A stretch of DNA of 64,000 nt from Bifidobacteriaceae bacterium UBA2724 (GTDB taxonomy: Bacteria > Actinomycetota > Actinomycetes > Actinomycetales > Bifidobacteriaceae). Below, in pieces: positions 43,439 through 52,211 of this stretch. Made by a program: the position numbers and the translations under genes. The stretch spans positions 339,002 through 403,001 of the forward strand of contig DEKK01000003.1 in assembly GCA_002353815.1 (NCBI GenBank), in the 5' to 3' direction. Positions within the stretch are counted from its first letter, which is position 1. Each line of letters begins with the position of its first letter. The notes under the pieces were generated by a model that saw only the letters and a list, made by a program, of their open reading frames with translations, searched no databases and was not told the DNA's origin.

Positions 43439-44365
43439 ATGGGACGTTATCTCTTGCGCCGCGTGCTGCAGATGATCCCCGTGATCATCGGCACCACGCT
43501 GCTTATCTACGCTCTGGTGTTCGCCCTGCCGGGCGACCCGGTCAAGGCGATGTTCGGCGAGAAGCCCGTCAATGACGCGGTTGCCGCGCAGATCCGCGCC
43601 GAATACAACCTCGACAAGCCGTTCATCGTGCAGTACCTGCTGTTCCTCAAGAACGCGCTGACGCTGGACTTCGGCAACACGTTCTCCGGCCGCCCCGTCA
43701 TCGATGTGATCGGCGACGCGTTCCCCATCACCATCAGGCTTGCGCTCATGGCGTTCGTGTTCGAAGGCGTGTTCGGCGTGATCTTCGGCATCATCGCCGG
43801 TCTGAAGAAAGGCAAGTGGTATGACTCGGTGATACTCATCGTGTCGCTGCTGCTCATCTCCGTGCCGACCTTCGTCACCGGCTTCGTGGGGCAGTACCTC
43901 TTCGGCGTCAAGTGGCAGATCCTGCCCGTGACCGCCGGCCGCAACCCCGGCTTCATCGACCTGCTGCTGCCCGCCTGCGTGCTCGGCTCCGTGTCGATGG
44001 CGTACATCATCCGCCTGACGCGCACCGAGGTCGCCTCCAACAAAACCGCGGACTACGTGCGCACGGCGCGCGCCAAGGGCATGAGCAACCGCAAGGTGAC
44101 GATGCGCCACATCCTGCGCAACTCGCTCATCCCCGTCGTCACCTATCTGGGCGCCGACCTCGGCAGCCTCATGGGAGGCGCCATGATCACCGAGCGCATC
44201 TTCAACATCCAGGGCATCGGCAACACGCTGTGGCAGGGGATCCTGCGCGGCGAGGCGACCCTCGTCGTGTCGATCGTGACGCTGCTCGTGTTCGTCTTCG
44301 TCGTCTGCAACCTGGTCGTCGACCTGCTGTACGCGGTCCTCGACCCACGCATCAGGTACGAGTGA
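43439..44365 (+). CDS. oppB: Peptide ABC transporter permease, OppB/DppB
   Basis: This 308-residue inner-membrane permease has six hydrophobic segments; N-terminal RYLLRRVLQMIPVIIGTTLLIYAL, ALPGDPVKAMFG and the EAA motif RTARAKGMSNRKVTMRHILRNSLIP identify the family. It pairs with OppC. The ATG at 43439 follows AAGGGGAAGGA; GGNTFSG-type periplasmic loop present. Confidence 0.94.
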   Translation: MGRYLLRRVLQMIPVIIGTTLLIYALVFALPGDPVKAMFGEKPVNDAVAAQIRAEYNLDKPFIVQYLLFLKNALTLDFGNTFSGRPVIDVIGDAFPITIRLALMAFVFEGVFGVIFGIIAGLKKGKWYDSVILIVSLLLISVPTFVTGFVGQYLFGVKWQILPVTAGRNPGFIDLLLPACVLGSVSMAYIIRLTRTEVASNKTADYVRTARAKGMSNRKVTMRHILRNSLIPVVTYLGADLGSLMGGAMITERIFNIQGIGNTLWQGILRGEATLVVSIVTLLVFVFVVCNLVVDLLYAVLDPRIRYE

Positions 44366-44380
44366 GGGGAGGGTTTCATC

Positions 44381-45367
44381 ATGACTTCACAGACACCGGA
44401 CACCACCGCCTCCCAGGCCTGCGCATCCGCGCCGCTCGCCGGGCAGGAGCGCTACGTCGCCCCGCTCGACGAGACGCCGCTGCAGCAGGTCGACTCCATA
44501 GACGAAAGCCAGCCTGCGTCGAGCATGTGGGCCGAGGCGTGGCGCACGCTCCGCCGCAACCCGCTGTTCATCGTCTCGGCCGTGCTCATCGTGCTCGTGC
44601 TGCTCGTCGCGTTCTTCCCGTCGCTTTTCGCCAAGGGAGACCCAAACTACTGCGACCTCGAGCATTCTCTCGACCCCGCCGGGCCCGGGCATCCGTTCGG
44701 ATACGACCTCATGGGCTGCGACGTGTACACGCGCACCGTCTACGGCACGCGGGCGTCGCTGTCGGTGGGCGTGCTCACCACAATCCTCGTCGTCATCGTC
44801 GGCGGCCTCATCGGCGCCCTCGCCGGATACTTCGGCGGATGGGTCGACGCCGTGCTCAGCCGCATCACCGACATCTTCTACGCCATCCCGCTGCTGCTCG
44901 GCGCCATCGTCGTGCTGCAGATGTTCCGCACGTCCGAATCGATCTGGAAGGTCGTGTTCGTGCTCGCGTTGTTCGGCTGGGTGTCGGTGGCGCGCATCAC
45001 GCGCGGCTCCGTCATGGAGGCCAAGAACCTTGAGTTCAACACGGCGTCCGAGGCGCTCGGGCTGTCGCGTATCAAGAACCTGTTCCGCCATGTGATCCCC
45101 AATTCGCTCGCGCCCGTCATCGTCGTGGCGACGACGTCCCTCGGCACCTACATCGTGTCGGAGGCGACGCTGAGCTTCCTGGGCATCGGCCTGCCGAGCA
45201 CCATGGTCAGCTGGGGCGGCGATATCTCGGCGGCGCAGAGCCTGCTCCGCGTGGCCCCGTCCGTGCTGTTCTGGCCGTCGCTGGCGCTTGCCATCACCGT
45301 GCTGTCGTTCATCATGATGGGCGACGCCGTGCGCGATGCGCTCGACCCGAAGAGCCGCACGCTGTGA
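44381..45367 (+). CDS. oppC: Peptide ABC transporter permease, OppC/DppC
   Basis: This 328-residue permease has an N-terminal cytosolic extension of about 45 residues, six hydrophobic segments, the PFGYDLMGCDVYTRTVYGTR motif, FYAIPLLLGAIV and the EAA loop ASEALGLSRIKNLFRHVIPNSLAP. The ATG at 44381 follows GAGGGGAGG. Its stop is 17 bases from the start of the fused ATPase gene. Confidence 0.94.
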   Translation: MTSQTPDTTASQACASAPLAGQERYVAPLDETPLQQVDSIDESQPASSMWAEAWRTLRRNPLFIVSAVLIVLVLLVAFFPSLFAKGDPNYCDLEHSLDPAGPGHPFGYDLMGCDVYTRTVYGTRASLSVGVLTTILVVIVGGLIGALAGYFGGWVDAVLSRITDIFYAIPLLLGAIVVLQMFRTSESIWKVVFVLALFGWVSVARITRGSVMEAKNLEFNTASEALGLSRIKNLFRHVIPNSLAPVIVVATTSLGTYIVSEATLSFLGIGLPSTMVSWGGDISAAQSLLRVAPSVLFWPSLALAITVLSFIMMGDAVRDALDPKSRTL

Positions 45368-45384
45368 AGACGAAAGGGGAGACC

Positions 45385-47388
45385 ATGACAGACAACGAAA
45401 ACAACAGCAAGGCGTCCCGTCCGCTTCTCCAGGTCACGGGGCTGCAGGTCGAATTCACCACGTCCGCAGGCCCCGTCAGGGCCGTGCGCGATTCCAGCTT
45501 CACCGTGTATCCCGGCCAGTGGGTGGCCATCGTGGGCGAATCCGGGTCCGGAAAGTCCACGAGCGCCATGTCGGTCATCGGGCTGCTGCCCGGCACCGGC
45601 CACGTGACGGGTGGCTCCATCAAGCTCGACGGCACCGAGATCTCGCACTACACGCAGAAGCAGTTCGAACAGATCCGCGGCAAGCGCATCGGCCTCGTGC
45701 CGCAGGACCCGATGAGCAACCTCAACCCCGTGTGGCGCATTGGCACGCAGGTCAAGGAGGCCATCGTCGCCAACGGCATGGACGTCAAGCGCGAGAAGCG
45801 TTCCGAACTCGCCCAGAAGCTGGCTGACTCGGAGGCCGAGGGGCACTACCACGGTTCCGACGACGAGCTGTTCATCGGCTCGTCCCAGCTTCCCGACCTG
45901 ATGGAAGAGTCCCGCAAGGCGCTGCTCGCCGCGGGCAAGACCGAGAAGCAGGCCGACGAGGCCATGGCGCGGTTCCGGGACGACTGGGTGCCGGGCTCCG
46001 AGACCCGGTGGAGGGTGCGCGAAGCCCTCATCGCCGAAGCCGTGGAAGCCGACGAGGCCAAGCGCATCGCCACCACGTATGTCACCGGCGCCACGATGGA
46101 CGACCGCGTGGCGGGCCTGCTCACCGAAGCCGGGCTTCCTGACGCGGCCGTGCGCGCCCGCCAGTATCCGCATGAGTTCTCGGGCGGCATGCGCCAGCGC
46201 GCGCTGATCGCCATCGGACTCGCCGCACGCCCCGAGCTGCTCATCGCCGACGAGCCCACCTCGGCCCTCGACGTCACCGTGCAGAAGCGCATTCTCGACC
46301 ACCTGCACTACCTGACGGAATCGCTGGGGACCGCGGTGCTGTTCATCACGCATGACCTCGGCCTCGCGGCCGAGCGCGCGCAGCACATCGTGGTCATGTA
46401 CAAGGGGCAGGTCGTCGAATCCGGCCCCAGCCTCGAGGTCCTGCAGCATCCGCAGCACCCCTATACCAAGCGTCTCGTCGCGGCGGCCCCGTCGCTCGCC
46501 TCGCAGCGCATCATCTCCGCCAAGCGCCGCGGCGACGCCGAGACGGCCGACGAGTCCATGGACCACAAGGCCGCCAGCGCCGATACGCTCGAGCATGCGA
46601 AGACGATCATCGAGGTGCGCGACCTCGTCAAGGAGTTCAAGATGCCGCGCCGCAAGGAGATGTTCCGTGCGGTGGACGATGTCTCGTTCTCCGTGCGCCG
46701 CGGCACCACATGCGCGATCGTGGGCGAATCCGGCTCCGGAAAGTCCACGGTGGCCAACATGATCCTGCATCTGCTCGAACCGACGAGCGGCACCGTGCTG
46801 TACCGGGGGCAGGACACGCAGGGCTTCGACAAGAAACAGCTGCTCGACTTTCGCCGCCATGTGCAGCCCGTGTTCCAGAACCCCTACGGGTCTCTTGACC
46901 CCATGTATTCGATCTACCGTTCCATCGAGGAACCGCTGAAGATCCACGGCATCGGGGACAAAAAGTCCCGCCTCGCGCGCGTCAAGGAGCTCCTCGACAT
47001 GGTGGAGCTGCCGCAGTCCACCATGACGCGGTATCCGAACGAGCTGTCGGGCGGGCAGCGCCAGCGCATCGCCATCGCGCGCGCCATGGCCCTGAACCCC
47101 GACGTGATCGTGTGCGACGAGGCCGTGTCGGCGCTCGATGTGCTGGTGCAGGACCAGGTCCTGAGGCTGCTCAACGACCTGCAGGCTGAGAAGGGCCTGA
47201 GCTACCTGTTCATCACGCACGACCTGGCCGTCGTGCGGCAGATCGCGGACGACGTGGTCGTCATGCAGCACGGCAAGCTTGTCGAGCACGCCACCACCGA
47301 CGAGGTGTTCAACAATCCGAAGACGCAGTACACGCGTGATCTGCTCGACGCCATCCCCGGTGGACGGCTCAGGCTCGGACTCGACTGA
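45385..47388 (+). CDS. oppDF: Fused double ATPase of the peptide ABC transporter (OppD-OppF)
   Basis: Two ATP-binding domains in one 667-residue chain. Domain 1 has GESGSGKST (about 52), VPQDPMSN, FSGGMRQR (about 265) and LIADEPTSALDV. Domain 2 has GESGSGKST (about 450), NPYGSLDP, LSGGQRQR and VCDEAVSALDV. The first domain carries about 100 extra residues between Q-loop and signature (about 130-240), Glu/Ala/Asp-rich with two helical-looking stretches. The ATG at 45385 follows AAAGGGGA; GTG 45364 is an alternative. The fusion avoids separate OppD and OppF subunits. Confidence 0.93.
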   Translation: MTDNENNSKASRPLLQVTGLQVEFTTSAGPVRAVRDSSFTVYPGQWVAIVGESGSGKSTSAMSVIGLLPGTGHVTGGSIKLDGTEISHYTQKQFEQIRGKRIGLVPQDPMSNLNPVWRIGTQVKEAIVANGMDVKREKRSELAQKLADSEAEGHYHGSDDELFIGSSQLPDLMEESRKALLAAGKTEKQADEAMARFRDDWVPGSETRWRVREALIAEAVEADEAKRIATTYVTGATMDDRVAGLLTEAGLPDAAVRARQYPHEFSGGMRQRALIAIGLAARPELLIADEPTSALDVTVQKRILDHLHYLTESLGTAVLFITHDLGLAAERAQHIVVMYKGQVVESGPSLEVLQHPQHPYTKRLVAAAPSLASQRIISAKRRGDAETADESMDHKAASADTLEHAKTIIEVRDLVKEFKMPRRKEMFRAVDDVSFSVRRGTTCAIVGESGSGKSTVANMILHLLEPTSGTVLYRGQDTQGFDKKQLLDFRRHVQPVFQNPYGSLDPMYSIYRSIEEPLKIHGIGDKKSRLARVKELLDMVELPQSTMTRYPNELSGGQRQRIAIARAMALNPDVIVCDEAVSALDVLVQDQVLRLLNDLQAEKGLSYLFITHDLAVVRQIADDVVVMQHGKLVEHATTDEVFNNPKTQYTRDLLDAIPGGRLRLGLD

Positions 47389-47464
47389 TCGGGTCGGGTG
47401 CCGCCGTGGCCCTGTGCCCGACCGCACCTGGTCCTGAAGTCCCGCGCGACACCGCGCCGCCTTG

Positions 47465-47506
47465 CGCCGCCCCGCCGCCTTGGCGCACGGGGCGGCGTTT
47501 CGTTTT
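47465..47506 (+). terminator. Terminator of the opp operon
   Basis: CGCCGCCCCG pairs with CGGGGCGGCG around a 13-base loop and is followed by TTTCGTTTTCC. It is 76 bases after the fused ATPase stop. Confidence 0.88.
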
Positions 47507-47634
47507 CCGGCGTCGGCGAATCCTCTGTACATTCCTCTGCGCACCGCCGCGGCGCGGCACAAGAGGGGAGCGGTGCGCTAGTGTGGGGTCAGCACGATCC
47601 TGCGCACATGGAGCGCGGGCACGAGGAGGAATCC

Positions 47635-48492
47635 ATGATCACCATCGCAACATCCAATCTCAACGGCATCCGCGCCGCGAAACGCAAAGGGGTCGACGCC
47701 TGGGTGGCGAAGCGCGCCCCCGAGGTCTGGTGCATGCAGGAGGTGCGGGCGCCGCAGTCCGAGATCGACCCAATCTTCGACGCCTTCGCCGGCGACTACG
47801 CCCAGGCTGGCAAATGCGACGAGCCCGGCGATCTGTCGCGCATGAACGAGGTGTGCCGCATCAAGGGGCGCGCGGGCGTGGGGCTCGTGACCACGCTGCC
47901 CGTCATGGCGCGTCGCTACGGGCTGCCCGGCCTCACCGAAGACGTGGATTCCGGACGCTGGATCGAGACCGACGTGCGCACCCCGCAGGGCTACGGGCTG
48001 ACCGTCGTGTGCGTGTACGTCCACGCCGGCAACACCGACGACGAGGTGAAGATGACGCAGAAATACCGCTTCCTCGACACCATGCTCGAACGTCTCGCCC
48101 AGCTGCGCGACGAAGCCGCACGCGGCGGACGCCAATGCGTCCTCTGCGGCGATTTCAACATCGCCCACACCGAGCTCGACATCGCCCGCCCCAAAGAGAA
48201 CAGAGACCACGCCGGATTCCTTCCCCAGGAACGCGCGTACGTCGACAAGTGGCTCGGCGAGCTGGAATTCGTCGATGTCATGCGTTCGCTCGCCGGGGAC
48301 ATCCAGGGGCCGTACACCTGGTGGAGCCAGCGCGGCAAGGCGTTCGACAACAACGTCGGCTGGCGCATCGACTACCAGTTCGCCACTCCCGAGCTTGCGG
48401 AGACCGCACGGGGATTCGAGATCGACCGCGCGCCGAGCTACGCGGAACGCTGGTCCGACCATGCGCCGCTGCTCGTCCAGTACGACGTGTGA
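47635..48492 (+). CDS. xthA: Exodeoxyribonuclease III (AP endonuclease)
   Basis: This 285-residue base-excision repair nuclease of the EEP superfamily shows TSNLNGIRAAKRKG (Asn), WCMQEVRAP (metal Glu), CVLCGDFNIAHTELDI, YTWWSQRGKAFDNNVGWRIDYQFA and WSDHAPLLVQY (catalytic Asp-His). The ATG at 47635 follows GAGGAGGA. It cleaves 5' to abasic sites and degrades DNA from 3' ends. It stands alone. Confidence 0.95.
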   Translation: MITIATSNLNGIRAAKRKGVDAWVAKRAPEVWCMQEVRAPQSEIDPIFDAFAGDYAQAGKCDEPGDLSRMNEVCRIKGRAGVGLVTTLPVMARRYGLPGLTEDVDSGRWIETDVRTPQGYGLTVVCVYVHAGNTDDEVKMTQKYRFLDTMLERLAQLRDEAARGGRQCVLCGDFNIAHTELDIARPKENRDHAGFLPQERAYVDKWLGELEFVDVMRSLAGDIQGPYTWWSQRGKAFDNNVGWRIDYQFATPELAETARGFEIDRAPSYAERWSDHAPLLVQYDV

Positions 48493-48689
48493 CGGGCCCA
48501 TGCCGGCAGGTCGCCCATGCCGCTGTACTGTGTGCGCGGCGGCGGGCGAATGGCACAAAGTTATCGTCCATGGCACATTCTCAAGGAATCTGTGGCACAA
48601 TAAACAAGGAAAGTTCCGCTTAACGACGGCTTGCCCGTCAATGACAACGCGCGTTCAGGCGTGCGCGCCACCAGCGCAAAGGATTAGAC

Positions 48690-49646
48690 ATGGGATTGTT
48701 CGGTTTCGGCAAGAAGAGGCACAAGAAGGACGACGAGGCCGCCAAGGCCGAGGAGACCAAGGACGAGGAGCTCGACCAGACCGAGGATGAAGACGCCGAG
48801 GCCGAGGAGGCTGAGGATTCCGAGGCTGGGGACGCCGACGAGAACGACGCCGAGGACGAAGCGGAGGACTCCGAAGAGGACGAGGATGACTCCGAGGATG
48901 ATGACTCCGACGATGACGATGACGACTCGGACGACGAGGACGAGTATTCGGACACGTACGATGACCTCGAGCCCGGTCCGTGGGATTACGACGCCGATGA
49001 CGTCGACCCCGATTTCAACGACAAGTACATCTCGTTCGGCTCGATGTTCCTGCCCATCGTCGATGGCATGACCATTCGCGCCCGCCGCCACCCGCAGCTG
49101 GGCATCCAGTCGATCACGATCTCGTGGGGCAAGTCGAGCCTCGAGGTCGTGCCGTATGCCGCGCCCAAGACCATGGGGCTGTGGGGCGATGTCTCCGACG
49201 AACTGCTTGAATCCACCGACGGCGCCACCGTTTCCGAGGGGCGTTTCGGCGACGAGGTCATCCTCCCCGTCACCGTCAACGGCAAGACCATGACCACCCG
49301 CGTCGTCGGCGTCGACGGACCCCGTTGGATGCTCCGCGGCATCTTCTCCGGCCCTGCGGCGGACATCGAGAAAGACAGCGAGGAGCGCACGGTGCTCGAG
49401 GATTACTTCTCGCATATCATCGTGCGCCGCGGCTCCGAGCCGATGGCGCCGCAGGACATCCTGCAGATCCTGCCTCCGAAGACCGGCGCCCAGCGCCGCG
49501 CCGAGGCCAAGGCGGCCGCCGACGCCGCGAAGAAGAAGGCGTCCCAGGCCCCGAAGAACGACACCGACGTGCCGCAGAACTACGACGTCGAGCACAAGGT
49601 GCAGACGACCATGCGCCGCGGCCCGATGTTCTCCGAGATGCGCTGA
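48690..49646 (+). CDS. DUF3710 protein with highly acidic N-terminus
   Basis: This 318-residue cytosolic protein has a basic start (GLFGFGKKRHKK), then about 70 residues almost wholly Asp, Glu, Ser and Ala (about 15-90), then the actinobacterial DUF3710 domain: DLEPGPWDYDADD, GSMFLPIVDGMTIR, ESTDGATVSEGRFGDEV, VVGVDGPRWMLRGIFSGPAA. In actinobacteria it sits beside DUF3159 and a TRAM methyltransferase, exactly as here, but its role is unknown. The acidic tract is longer than typical and repetitive in DNA. Confidence 0.9.
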   Translation: MGLFGFGKKRHKKDDEAAKAEETKDEELDQTEDEDAEAEEAEDSEAGDADENDAEDEAEDSEEDEDDSEDDDSDDDDDDSDDEDEYSDTYDDLEPGPWDYDADDVDPDFNDKYISFGSMFLPIVDGMTIRARRHPQLGIQSITISWGKSSLEVVPYAAPKTMGLWGDVSDELLESTDGATVSEGRFGDEVILPVTVNGKTMTTRVVGVDGPRWMLRGIFSGPAADIEKDSEERTVLEDYFSHIIVRRGSEPMAPQDILQILPPKTGAQRRAEAKAAADAAKKKASQAPKNDTDVPQNYDVEHKVQTTMRRGPMFSEMR

Positions 49647-49655
49647 CGCCCGGCC

Positions 49656-50558
49656 GTGGAGCAGACAACCGACACAGGGCGCGAGCCCGTCATGGACGCG
49701 ACCGACCTGCGCGACGCCCATGCCGGCGCCGGGGACGGGGCGGCGGCCGATTCCCGCCAGGCGGCGGGCGGCCCGGCCGCATCGCGTGCGGCGACGGGCA
49801 TCGCGTCCATCGCGTCTGACGATTTCAGCGTCGTCGATTCCATCGGAGGCATCCGCGGAGTCGTCGAATCAGTGGTCCCCAGCCTTCTGTTCCTGCTGCT
49901 GTTCCTCATCACCAAGGACCTCATGCTGACCGTCGAGATCTCGCTGGGGTTGTGCGTGGCCGAGATGGTCGTGCGCCTGGTGCAGCGACAGACGGTGATC
50001 GGAGCCATCTCCGGATCGGTCATGGTGCTGGTGTGCCTGTTCGCCGCATACAAGAGCGGCGACGCGCGCAACTACTATCTGCCGGGCTGCATCCTCAACG
50101 CCGTGTTCGCGGTCGCGCTGCTCGTGTCGCAGTGCGTGCGCGTCCCGGGAATCGGCCTGTTCGTCGAGTTCGTGCGCACCATGCCGATGTCGGATTACCG
50201 GCGCTGGTATCACGGCTGGCATGACGACGCCCGTTTGCTGCGCGCCTACACGACCGTCACCTGGGTGTGGATCGCGCTGCTCGTCGTGCGCGATTCCTTC
50301 CAGATTCCGCTGTACCTCGTCAACAACGTGACGTGGCTCGGCGCAATCGCATTGGCGCTCGGCGTCCCGGGATTCGCACTGACCTGCTGGGTGTCGTACC
50401 TCATCATCGGGACTCCGCTGCACGAGCACCGGCTCGCCGAAGCAGCCGCCCGCACCACTTCGGACGGTGACGGCAAGGACGATGGCGACGAGGGAACGAC
50501 CGGCGGCGCCCCGGACCCGGACGTGACGGACACGGATCACAAAGGCGCAGGCGACTGA
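49656..50558 (+). CDS. DUF3159 membrane protein
   Basis: This 300-residue membrane protein has a low-complexity N-terminus (about 50 residues), then about six hydrophobic segments. SIGGIRGVVESVVPSLLFLLLFLIT, RLVQRQTVIGAISG and YNYYLPGCI-like RNYYLPGCILNAVF identify DUF3159. Function is unknown. The start is uncertain: GTG 49656, or ATG 49692 after a weak purine-rich stretch. It belongs to the conserved DUF3710-DUF3159-methyltransferase neighbourhood. Confidence 0.88.
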   Translation: MEQTTDTGREPVMDATDLRDAHAGAGDGAAADSRQAAGGPAASRAATGIASIASDDFSVVDSIGGIRGVVESVVPSLLFLLLFLITKDLMLTVEISLGLCVAEMVVRLVQRQTVIGAISGSVMVLVCLFAAYKSGDARNYYLPGCILNAVFAVALLVSQCVRVPGIGLFVEFVRTMPMSDYRRWYHGWHDDARLLRAYTTVTWVWIALLVVRDSFQIPLYLVNNVTWLGAIALALGVPGFALTCWVSYLIIGTPLHEHRLAEAAARTTSDGDGKDDGDEGTTGGAPDPDVTDTDHKGAGD

Positions 50559-50607
50559 ACGCAGGCAGACGAACGGCGACGGCCGGACGCGCATGCGACA
50601 CAAGTGA

Positions 50608-51963
50608 ATGACGGAGGAATACATGGACATCGAGATGACGGTCGAACGTTACGCCGACCAGGGCCGTTGCGTGGGCCACGTGGACGGGCGCGTCGTGTTC
50701 GTACGGTTCGCGCTGCCCGGCGAGCGCGTGCGTGTGACGCTGGACGAGCCACATGAACGCAAGGACCGCTTCTGGACGGGCGAGGTGAGCGAGGTGCTCG
50801 AGCCAAGCCCTGACCGCGTGGAGCCCGCATGGCCGCTCGCCGGCCCCGTGGCTGACGGGGGAGGCGTGGGCGGCGCCGATCTCATCCATGTGTCGCTGCC
50901 CGGCCAGCTCGCTTGGAAGAAAGCGGTCATAGACGACCAGATGAAGCGCCTGGGGCATGTCGGCACCGACGTGCAGGTGGTGCGCGCTCCCGGCGACGAG
51001 GAGGAGGGTGGCCTGCACTGGCGCACCCGCATCGAGCTCATCGCCGACGACGAGGGGCATCCGAGCATGCGCCGCAGGGAGTCCCACCAACGCGTGCCGA
51101 TCGACGACATGCCGCTGGCGTCCGGGCATCTGCTTGACGTCGCGCGTCGCGAAGACGTATGGGATACGCAATACGAGCCCGGCGACCAGATTCGCATCGT
51201 CGCTCCCGAACCACGCACCGACGGCGTGCGCCCCTACAGCGACAAGGCCACGATCGACGCGCACTCCACCGACGCCGACGCGCCCGACTACGCGGTCATG
51301 GTCAACGGACGGCAGGAACGCGGACGCAGGCTCCTGGCGGAAGACGTGGACGTGGCGCTGCCCGGCGCAATTGAACCTGTGCGGTTCAGCTATTCCGTGG
51401 ATTCCGGCGGCTTCTGGCAGGTGCACCGTCTGGCGCCGAGCCTGCTGGTGCAGGAGGTCCTGGACCTGGCGTCCGGCGTGCTCGGCGACAGGTCCGACGC
51501 CACCGTGTGGGATCTGTATTCCGGTTCGGGGCTTTTCACGGTTCCGCTCGCCGTCGCCTTCGCGCGGCATGGCGCCCTCGTGAGCGTCGAGGGCGCGCAG
51601 AACGCCGTGAGGAATGCGCGTCGCACCATCGACCGCTACGGCCTGCATACGGTGGATGCGCGCACAGGCGACGTCTCGAAGGTGCTGCGTTCCGTCGGCG
51701 GCGCCAAGGCGCATCCCGACCTCGTGGTGCTGGACCCGCCGCGTGCCGGAGCCCGCGCCGCGGTGTGCCGCCAGATTGCGGCGGCCTCGCCGCGCGGCAT
51801 CGTCTACGTTGCCTGCGACCCCACGAGCCTTGCCCGCGACACCTCGACGCTCGTGGCCGAGGGGTACCGCATCGAGTCCATCCGCGCCTACGACATCTAC
51901 CCGATGACCCACCATGTGGAGACCGTCTGCCTCTTCAGCAACCAAAATCAGATAAGAGAGTAA
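50608..51963 (+). CDS. TRAM-domain RNA (uracil-C5) methyltransferase, 3' end altered
   Basis: A SAM-dependent 451-residue rRNA/tRNA methyltransferase of the TrmA/RumA superfamily. The N-terminal TRAM domain (about 5-65, VERYADQGRCVGHVDGRVVFV) is followed by DLYSGSGLFTVPLA (SAM binding), LDPPRAGA and catalytic VYVACDPTSLARD, then DIYPMTHHVETVCLF. No cluster cysteines are seen. The last nine residues (SNQNQIRE and neighbours) already lie in AT-rich sequence, and the following bases resume in another frame as a tail from an apparently different homologue. The gene remains open and is probably functional. Confidence 0.9.
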   Translation: MTEEYMDIEMTVERYADQGRCVGHVDGRVVFVRFALPGERVRVTLDEPHERKDRFWTGEVSEVLEPSPDRVEPAWPLAGPVADGGGVGGADLIHVSLPGQLAWKKAVIDDQMKRLGHVGTDVQVVRAPGDEEEGGLHWRTRIELIADDEGHPSMRRRESHQRVPIDDMPLASGHLLDVARREDVWDTQYEPGDQIRIVAPEPRTDGVRPYSDKATIDAHSTDADAPDYAVMVNGRQERGRRLLAEDVDVALPGAIEPVRFSYSVDSGGFWQVHRLAPSLLVQEVLDLASGVLGDRSDATVWDLYSGSGLFTVPLAVAFARHGALVSVEGAQNAVRNARRTIDRYGLHTVDARTGDVSKVLRSVGGAKAHPDLVVLDPPRAGARAAVCRQIAAASPRGIVYVACDPTSLARDTSTLVAEGYRIESIRAYDIYPMTHHVETVCLFSNQNQIRE

Positions 51964-52091
51964 AGATCGATGTGGATTTGTAAGATTACTACAGGATCAA
52001 GGATTCTAAGAAGGCAAAGAGTACGGAGACTTCAGACGGTACGGATGTCATGTCGCCAGATTTGAAGATGCTCCACGGGGAATCATGTTAA
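51936..52091 (+). pseudogene. Decayed C-terminal tail of a foreign methyltransferase-like gene
   Basis: In a frame shifted relative to the intact methyltransferase, positions 51936-52091 read PKSDKRVKIDVDL-stop-DYYRIKDSKKAKS and on to LKMLHGESC. One nonsense change (TAA where GAA would give Glu) and one frameshift would explain the break. The pattern resembles the tail after HVETVCLL in Firmicutes rRNA methyltransferases, from memory and not verified. The base composition matches the AT-rich island, so I infer a recombination scar at its left boundary. Confidence 0.45.
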
Positions 52092-52211
52092 AGTGTACGG
52101 TGGCATCGTCGGGACATGAATTGAGAATTGCATCAAAACACAGCATGAACCCGCATTCCAAGATAATAGCACAGGATGTTGGTGAAAACAGGCTGTGAAA
52201 GGAAGATTGAA

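Noticed and set aside
52085..52201. 38-codon frame before the GmrSD-type gene
   Set aside because: Its composition is unremarkable, it has no ribosome site and it overlaps the decayed tail; it may be a remnant but cannot be supported as a gene.
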